This document shows positions 33,379 to 38,380 of a stretch of DNA of 38,380 nt, piece by piece (the stretch's first letter is position 1; each line of letters begins with the position of its first letter). The position numbers were made by a program, and so were the translations under genes. The notes beneath the pieces were generated by a model. It did not search any database and was not told where the DNA came from. It worked only from the letters and a program-made list of their open reading frames with translations. The stretch is from positions 1-38,380 of the forward strand of contig JBEIGE010000027.1 in the NCBI GenBank assembly GCA_040382055.1. The letters are read 5' to 3'. This DNA comes from JBEIGE01 sp040382055. GTDB lineage: Bacteria > Pseudomonadota > Gammaproteobacteria > Burkholderiales > Burkholderiaceae_C.

Positions 33379-34212
33379 ATGGATGTTCATGTCAGCGCTT
33401 TGAGTGCGCGTCATCCCAGTGCCCCTGCGAATGGGGTTTCGGCACTGCGGGAGGTGAGCCTGAGCATTTCTGCGGGCGAACAAGTGGCCATCATTGGCGC
33501 TTCCGGCGCAGGCAAGACCACGTTGTTGCATGCCCTGGCCTGTGCGCTGTCACCCAGTGCAGGCCAGCTCAAGCTGGGTGGCCAGAACCCGTGGGCACTT
33601 TCGCGCCGGGCTTTGCAAACCCTGCGCGGACAGTTGTATCTGGCTCCTCAAGTCCCGCCCCTGCCGCCCCGCCAGCGGGTTGTCACGGCGGTGCTGGCAG
33701 GGCGCTTGCCTGCCATGACCTTGGCAGGCAGTTTGCGCTCTTTGCTTTACCCTGCAGATATACCTGCAGCCCATGATGCTTTAGGCTACTTTGACTTGGC
33801 TGAAAAACTGTTCGACCGGGTTGATCGTCTCTCCGGCGGTGAACGCCAGCGTGTTGGGCTGGCCCGTGCCCTGGTTTCGCCAGCCAGCCTGTGGCTGGTT
33901 GATGAGCCATTGTCTGCGCTCGACCCCATGCGATCCCTTGGGGCTATTCAGACGCTGACGCAGCAGGCGCAGGCAAACAACATCACCCTGGTGGCCAGCT
34001 TGCACCAGGTGGATAGCGCGATCAAGCACTTCCCCCGCATTATTGGCTTGCGCAACGGCGAGCTGGCTTTTGATTTGCCCAGCCAGGCGGTCACGCCCGA
34101 GCTGCTGCATGACCTGTACCTCAACAAGCTTGAAGAGCTCACCGGCCCGGCCCCGCTTACCCAAATGCCAGATCTTGCCCCAGCAAATCCCGTGGTGATG
34201 CATTGCCGCTGA
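33379..34212 (+). CDS. PhnC-like ABC transporter ATP-binding protein
   Basis: Cytoplasmic ATPase (277 aa) that powers uptake by the transporter. Walker A GASGAGKTT is at about 40-48, the signature LSGGERQRVGLARAL around 151-165 and Walker B LWLVDEP just after it, with the D-loop SALD. The His switch, in SLHQVD, follows. The frame after about residue 245 is a non-conserved tail. It lies 49 bp after the receptor gene and 26 bp before the first permease. Confidence 0.9.
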   Translation: MDVHVSALSARHPSAPANGVSALREVSLSISAGEQVAIIGASGAGKTTLLHALACALSPSAGQLKLGGQNPWALSRRALQTLRGQLYLAPQVPPLPPRQRVVTAVLAGRLPAMTLAGSLRSLLYPADIPAAHDALGYFDLAEKLFDRVDRLSGGERQRVGLARALVSPASLWLVDEPLSALDPMRSLGAIQTLTQQAQANNITLVASLHQVDSAIKHFPRIIGLRNGELAFDLPSQAVTPELLHDLYLNKLEELTGPAPLTQMPDLAPANPVVMHCR

Positions 34213-34238
34213 TGCATGCGTCTTGATGGACCCGATTT

Positions 34239-35096
34239 GTGGAATCCCCCGCTTCTGTGACACTCCGGCCTGAGGTGGCCCGCGTGCCGCAACGCGATCC
34301 GGCCTGGATGGGGCGTGTCTTCTGGCTTTGTGCCTTGCTGGTGCTGCTTTGGCCCCTGCTGGTCAGCACCGAATTCAAGCCGTGGACGATGTTCGATGAG
34401 TCCAGCCGCAAATCAAGCTGGAAGTTCATCAAGGATTTCTTCCCGCCAGTCGTGAATGGCGAGTTTTTGCTGATGGTGGCCAAGGAAACCTGGCGCACGG
34501 TGGCCATTGCCACGGCGGGTATCAGTCTGGCGCTGCTGCTGGCTGTGCCAATGACCCTGCTGTCCACGCATGCGCTTTCGGTCTCAGCGCTGAGCGGCCG
34601 CATGGCCAGGTTGCCGTTTGCCATGCGGCAGTTGTTGCGCCTGGTGCTGATTATTTTGCGCAGTGTGCCGGAACTGGTCTGGGCGCTGATTCTGGTTCGC
34701 GTGGTGGGCCTGGGGCCGACTGCAGGTGTGCTGGCCATAGCGTTGACCTATTCCGGCATGCTGGGCAAGGTGTATGCAGAAATTCTGGAGAGCTCCGACC
34801 TGCACGCCAGCCAGTCGCTCTTGCGCAACGGTGCTGGCCGCTTGCAGACTTTTGTTTACGGTCTGCTGCCCCAAAACGCTGCAGAACTCACCTCTTACAC
34901 CGTCTACCGCTGGGAGTGCGCGATCCGGTCCTCGGTGGTGCTGGGGTTTGTCGGGGCTGGTGGCCTGGGCCAGCAAATGGACAATTCCATGAAAATGTTC
35001 AATGGCGGTGAGGTGGCCACCATGCTAATCGTCTTCATGCTGCTGGTTGCGGGCGCAGACGCGCTGAGCAGCTGGTTGCGCAAGGTGCTGGGGTGA
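34239..35096 (+). CDS. PhnE-like ABC transporter permease (first)
   Basis: Membrane channel subunit (285 aa) with GTG start. About six hydrophobic segments are visible, beginning with VFWLCALLVLLWPLLV, then a long periplasmic loop, and TVAIATAGISLALLLAVPMT. LRSVPELVWALIL and VVLGFVGAGGLGQQM are PhnE-type conserved blocks. It shares the LRSVPELVWA block with the second permease, so the two likely form a heterodimer. Confidence 0.88.
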   Translation: MESPASVTLRPEVARVPQRDPAWMGRVFWLCALLVLLWPLLVSTEFKPWTMFDESSRKSSWKFIKDFFPPVVNGEFLLMVAKETWRTVAIATAGISLALLLAVPMTLLSTHALSVSALSGRMARLPFAMRQLLRLVLIILRSVPELVWALILVRVVGLGPTAGVLAIALTYSGMLGKVYAEILESSDLHASQSLLRNGAGRLQTFVYGLLPQNAAELTSYTVYRWECAIRSSVVLGFVGAGGLGQQMDNSMKMFNGGEVATMLIVFMLLVAGADALSSWLRKVLG

Positions 35097-35100
35097 GGTC

Positions 35101-35958
35101 ATGAGCGATACATCTGACAAAACGCCTATGTCCCCGGTGTTGCCAGGCTCAGTTCCTGCTGCATTGCCACCCTCGCTCTTCAATGCGCGTTGCAGCGCCT
35201 GCTGGATCACGCTGGGTTTGTTGCTGCTGGTGGTGGCCAGCTTTGCCTCGCTCAACCTGATGTGGTCTGAGTTTTTCTCGGACGACTCTGCGGCCTCCAT
35301 GAGCCGCTTTGTGGGCGAGTTTTTTCCGCCCGACTTCTCCCCGGTTTTTCTGAAAAAAGTGTGGCTGGCCTCCTGGGAAACCTTTGCCATGTCCTTGCTG
35401 GGCACGCTGATCGCGGCTGTGCTGGGGCTGATGTTGGCCTTGCCCGCCAGCCGGCTGGACGCGCAGGAGGGCAGCATGCTGCGCCGGGCGACGCGCTTGG
35501 TACTCAATGCCTTGCGCTCAATTCCCGAGCTGGTGTGGGCGGCCTTGCTGCTGATTTCGGCGGGTCTGGGACCGTTTGCCGGCACCCTGGCCTTGGCATT
35601 TCACACCACCGGTGTGCTGGGCCGCCTGTTTGCCGAGGCCATTGAAAACGCGCCGCCCGGCCCCGGCTTTGCCTTGCGGGCTCAGGGCAACGGCAAACTG
35701 CGGGTGTTTTTATATGCCACGCTGCCGCAAATCCTGCCGCAAGTCATGTCCTACAGCTTGTACCGTTGGGAGAACAACATACGCGCAGCCGCTGTGCTGG
35801 GCGTGGTGGGGGCCGGTGGTTTGGGGCAGATGCTGTCTTTCCACATGGGCCTGTTCCACATGAACAAAACCGCAACCATTTTGCTGTTCATGATTGCGCT
35901 TGTCGCCATTGTGGACGTGGCAAGTTATGCGTTGCGGCGCGCGATGACGAGAGCTTGA
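35101..35958 (+). CDS. PhnE-like ABC transporter permease (second)
   Basis: Second channel subunit, also 285 aa, starting 4 bp after the first with GAGG directly before the ATG. It has the same hydrophobic pattern and LRSIPELVWAALL, FHTTGVLGRLFAEAIEN and VVGAGGLGQML blocks; the N-terminal 30 residues are Pro/Ser-rich. Paralogue of the preceding permease rather than a copy error, since divergence is clear along the whole length. Last gene of the operon. Confidence 0.88.
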   Translation: MSDTSDKTPMSPVLPGSVPAALPPSLFNARCSACWITLGLLLLVVASFASLNLMWSEFFSDDSAASMSRFVGEFFPPDFSPVFLKKVWLASWETFAMSLLGTLIAAVLGLMLALPASRLDAQEGSMLRRATRLVLNALRSIPELVWAALLLISAGLGPFAGTLALAFHTTGVLGRLFAEAIENAPPGPGFALRAQGNGKLRVFLYATLPQILPQVMSYSLYRWENNIRAAAVLGVVGAGGLGQMLSFHMGLFHMNKTATILLFMIALVAIVDVASYALRRAMTRA

Positions 35959-36072
35959 TGGGCTTTTAGTTGTTTTGATAATAAAGAAATAGAAAATCAG
36001 TAGTTCCAGTTTTATCAATTGATCTTCAGAATCGGATTTTCAGTGTGAATATCCCTTGAATTGGAGTCAATC

Positions 36073-37095
36073 ATGTTCCCTCGCTTTGCTGCCCGCCGTC
36101 CACTCTTGGGCGCAGCCTTGGCCCTGACGCTTCTTGGTGCTGCCCTGTCAGCAACTGCTCAGTCTGCTGTAACCCTGCTCAACGTCTCTTATGACCCCAC
36201 GCGGGAGTTGTATGTTGAAGTCAATGCCGCCTTCATCAAGGGCTGGAAGGCCAAAACCGGTCAGGACGTGACCATCAAACAATCCCACGGTGGATCGGGC
36301 CGGCAGGCGCGATCTGTGATCGACGGGCTGGATGCGGATGTGGTGACCCTGGCGCTTGCGGGAGACATTGACGCGCTGCACACCAACGGCAACTGGATAC
36401 CCAAGGACTGGCAGAAACGCCTGCCGCTGAATTCTTCGCCCTACACCTCCACCATTGTGCTGGTGGTACGCCAGGGCAACCCCAAAAATATCAAGGACTG
36501 GGACGATCTGATCAAGCCCGGTATCACTGTGATCACCCCCAACCCCAAAACTTCGGGCGGTGCCCGCTGGAATTACCTGGCCGCCTGGGAATTTGCCAAA
36601 CGCAAATACGGCAGTGAGGCCAAAGCCAAAGAGTTTGTTCAGAAGTTGTATGCCAATGTCTCGGTTCTAGACACCGGTGCGCGTGGTTCTTCGGTCAGTT
36701 TTGCGCAGCGAAATCAGGGCGATGTCTTTATCTCCTGGGAAAACGAAGCCTACTTGCTGGAAAAAGAATTCGGCAACAAGGTCGACTTTATCTATCCCTC
36801 CCTGAGTATTTTGGCGCAGCCGCCTGTGACGGTGGTGGACAAAAACGTAGACAAAAAGGGCACCCGTGCCGTGGCTGAGGCCTATCTGCAGTTTTTATAC
36901 ACAGAAGAGGCGCAAGACATCATAGGCAAGAATTTCTACCGCCCCACGTCTGCCAGGGCTCAAGCAAAATATGCCAAACAGTTGCCCAAACTCAATCTGT
37001 TCACGATAGACGAGGCCTTTGGTGGCTGGGATCAGGCAGCCAAAGACCATTTCGCAGATGGTGCCTCGTTTGATCAGATTTACATCAAAAAGTAA
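36073..37095 (+). CDS. Sulfate-binding periplasmic protein (canonical)
   Basis: High-affinity receptor for sulfate (or thiosulfate) of the Sbp/CysP family, 340 aa. A signal peptide, PLLGAALALTLLGAALSATA, is followed by the mature start VTLLNVSYDPTRELY. The sulfate pocket of the family is intact: SHGGSG, KTSGGARW (Ser130 counterpart), DTGARGSS and SWENEA (Trp192 counterpart). ATG at 36073 follows GGAGT; an in-frame TTG at 36061 is ignored. The AT-rich 114 bp before it include the palindrome ATCAATTGAT (36014-36023). The permeases and CysA are not in the window. Confidence 0.93.
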   Translation: MFPRFAARRPLLGAALALTLLGAALSATAQSAVTLLNVSYDPTRELYVEVNAAFIKGWKAKTGQDVTIKQSHGGSGRQARSVIDGLDADVVTLALAGDIDALHTNGNWIPKDWQKRLPLNSSPYTSTIVLVVRQGNPKNIKDWDDLIKPGITVITPNPKTSGGARWNYLAAWEFAKRKYGSEAKAKEFVQKLYANVSVLDTGARGSSVSFAQRNQGDVFISWENEAYLLEKEFGNKVDFIYPSLSILAQPPVTVVDKNVDKKGTRAVAEAYLQFLYTEEAQDIIGKNFYRPTSARAQAKYAKQLPKLNLFTIDEAFGGWDQAAKDHFADGASFDQIYIKK

Positions 37096-37121
37096 GTCAG
37101 CACGGGCCGGCTAATAGAAAT

Positions 37122-37138
37122 TGCTTATTTACTAAGCA
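37122..37138. promoter_or_regulatory. Inverted repeat upstream of second binding-protein gene
   Basis: TGCTTA and TAAGCA form a perfect 6-bp inverted repeat around 5 bp, between the two sulfate-binding-protein genes. The spacer is the same length as in the palindrome upstream of cysI, though the arms differ. An operator for a sulfur regulator is plausible but unproven. Confidence 0.35.
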
Positions 37139-37204
37139 CAAAACAGTTGTTTGAGTTTGAAGGGTGGACTCAGACAATTCAGTCCTGACTTATGGCCTTT
37201 GCGG

Positions 37205-38212
37205 ATGAACTTTATGAATATCAAGACAATTATCACTTTCTCCCTTGCTGTTGCGGGTCTTGCTGCTAGCAATCTTGTAGCGTCTCAAACTTTGCTGAAC
37301 GCTTCTTATGACGTGGCCCGCGAGTTTTACAAAGACTACAACGCAGCCTTTATTGCCAACTACAAAAAAACCACCGGCAAAGACGTCAAGGTGGACCAGG
37401 CGCACGGGGGATCGAGTGCGCAGGCACGAGCTGTTAATGATGGCCTGGACGCCGACGTGGTCACCATGAACACCACCACCGACATCGACTTTCTTGCCGG
37501 AACCGGCGTGGTGGCCAAGGATTGGCCAAAAAAGTTCCCGAACAATGCGTCACCCACCAGTTCCACCATGCTGTTTTTGGTGCGCAACGGCAACCCAAAA
37601 AATATCAAGGATTGGGACGACCTCATCAAACCCGGAATCCAGGTGATTGTGGTCAACCCTAAAACCGGCGGTAATGGCCGCATGGCCTACCTGGCGGCCT
37701 GGGGTTCGGTGCGCAAAAAGGGTGGAACCGATGCCCAAGCAGCCGAGTTTGTGGGCAAACTATATAAAAATGTGCCGGTATTGGCCCGCGGCGGAAGAGA
37801 CGCCACCACCATTTTTTTGCAGCGCAACATTGGCGATGTGCTGGTGACGTTTGAGTCTGAAGTGGTGTCGGTGGACCGCGAGTTCGGCGAGGGCAAGGTT
37901 GATGCCATCCACCCCAGCAGCAGCATTGTGGCCGAGAACCCGGTGGCGGTGGTCGAGCGCACCGTGGCCAAGAAGGGCACCGCGGATATGGCCAAAGCCT
38001 ACCTGGATTACCTCTATTCCGAGGAAGCCCAGGAGATTGCCGCCAAACATGCCTTGCGCCCGCGCTCCCCAGCGGTTCTGAAGAAGTACGCCAATACCTT
38101 CAAGCCGATTCAACTGTTCACCGTGAATGAATACTTTGGCTCCATGGCAGAGGCGCAAAAAGTGCACTTCAACGATGGCGGGCAGTTCGACAAGTTCTAT
38201 ACCGTCAAGTGA
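37205..38212 (+). CDS. Sulfate-binding-protein paralogue with altered pocket
   Basis: Paralogue of the preceding gene (about 335 aa), with signal peptide ITFSLAVAGLAASNLVAS and mature TLLNASYDVAREFYKDYN. It keeps AHGGSSAQ, the NPKNIKDWDDLIKPG block and overall length. Where the canonical receptor has KTSGGARW it has KTGGNGRM, DTGARGSS is ARGGRDAT, and SWENEA is TFESEV, so the Ser130 and Trp192 ligand counterparts are lost. The ATG at 37205 or that at 37214 may be the start. Probably binds a different oxyanion or binds sulfate less tightly; inference. Confidence 0.88.
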   Translation: MNFMNIKTIITFSLAVAGLAASNLVASQTLLNASYDVAREFYKDYNAAFIANYKKTTGKDVKVDQAHGGSSAQARAVNDGLDADVVTMNTTTDIDFLAGTGVVAKDWPKKFPNNASPTSSTMLFLVRNGNPKNIKDWDDLIKPGIQVIVVNPKTGGNGRMAYLAAWGSVRKKGGTDAQAAEFVGKLYKNVPVLARGGRDATTIFLQRNIGDVLVTFESEVVSVDREFGEGKVDAIHPSSSIVAENPVAVVERTVAKKGTADMAKAYLDYLYSEEAQEIAAKHALRPRSPAVLKKYANTFKPIQLFTVNEYFGSMAEAQKVHFNDGGQFDKFYTVK

Positions 38213-38255
38213 TCGACTGCCAGCCCATAATTGCTACAGCAGCAAGCATTGATAC

Positions 38256-38380
38256 TCAGACGGGCCAGACCGAACCATGTTCTGGAACCACCGCCCTCAT
38301 GTTCAATTCATGCTCTATTCTCTGGCGCAAAGTATCTGCGGCCTGAATTTCACCGTGCACTACATAAACTTGTGACGGTG
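38256..38380 (-). CDS. C-terminus of beta-CASP/RMMBL-type metallo-hydrolase (partial)
   Basis: Only the last 41 codons are in the window, entering from the right edge and ending at the TGA at 38256-38258. The peptide contains VYVVHGEIQAADTLRQRIEH and then VVPEHGSVWPV, which fits the C-terminal RMMBL segment of beta-CASP RNA-processing-type metallo-beta-lactamases (HGE...A..L...I...VPEHG). Identification rests on this short piece. The 43 bp to the left (38213-38255) show nothing clear. Confidence 0.55.
   Translation of the reverse strand, partial: PSQVYVVHGEIQAADTLRQRIEHELNMRAVVPEHGSVWPV

Noticed and set aside
38277..38375. Short plus-strand open frame at the right edge as a new gene start
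   Set aside because: It is only 32 codons long, resembles nothing, and the opposite strand reads as the C-terminus of a known family.

Overview
The window looks like a chromosomal stretch of a betaproteobacterium of the order Burkholderiales, most likely Comamonadaceae (Rhodoferax/Polaromonas-like). Grounds: a Bug/TctC-type receptor gene, the thiO-thiS-thiG-thiE cluster, an APS-type CysH with a DUF934 gene, and a dispersed intergenic repeat of a kind I know from that family. This placement is inference.

It splits into two halves. Positions 1-18131 are a genomic island whose right end abuts the 3' end of a tRNA-Asn gene (18128-18203, minus strand). From the left edge the island holds: a retron-type reverse transcriptase cut by the window edge; a 282-bp gap with four perfect inverted repeats; a four-gene operon of PLD-type helicase, DUF4391 protein, Mod and Res (an extended type III restriction-modification system); two unrecognised minus-strand genes; and a mobilization module in the R388 trwA-trwB-trwC order (ribbon-helix-helix protein, small membrane protein, coupling ATPase, MobF relaxase), with a candidate oriT upstream. 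It ends with an excisionase overlapping a tyrosine integrase. No mating-pair-formation genes are seen, so the element looks mobilizable, not self-conjugative. The left end and left att copy lie outside the window.

Positions 18204-38380 look like ordinary chromosome. A Bug receptor gene faces the thiamine cluster thiO-thiS-thiG-thiE, and thiD is divergent from thiO. Next is a minus-strand sulfate-assimilation cluster, cysI-DUF934-cysH-cysD-cysN-fdxA-FNR, which encodes APS formation, APS reduction and sulfite reduction, probably with electrons passing NADPH > FNR > FdxA. A palindrome sits upstream of cysI. Then come mnmC (with a decayed methyltransferase half) and yggX on the minus strand, a four-gene phosphonate/selenate-type ABC transporter on the plus strand, and two tandem sulfate-binding-protein paralogues. 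The second paralogue has lost two classical sulfate ligands. The right edge cuts the C-terminus of a beta-CASP/RMMBL-type hydrolase gene.

The most interesting material is in the island: the structured retron/restriction intergenic region, the apparently split coupling protein, the candidate oriT, and the two uncharacterised proteins at 10218-12052.
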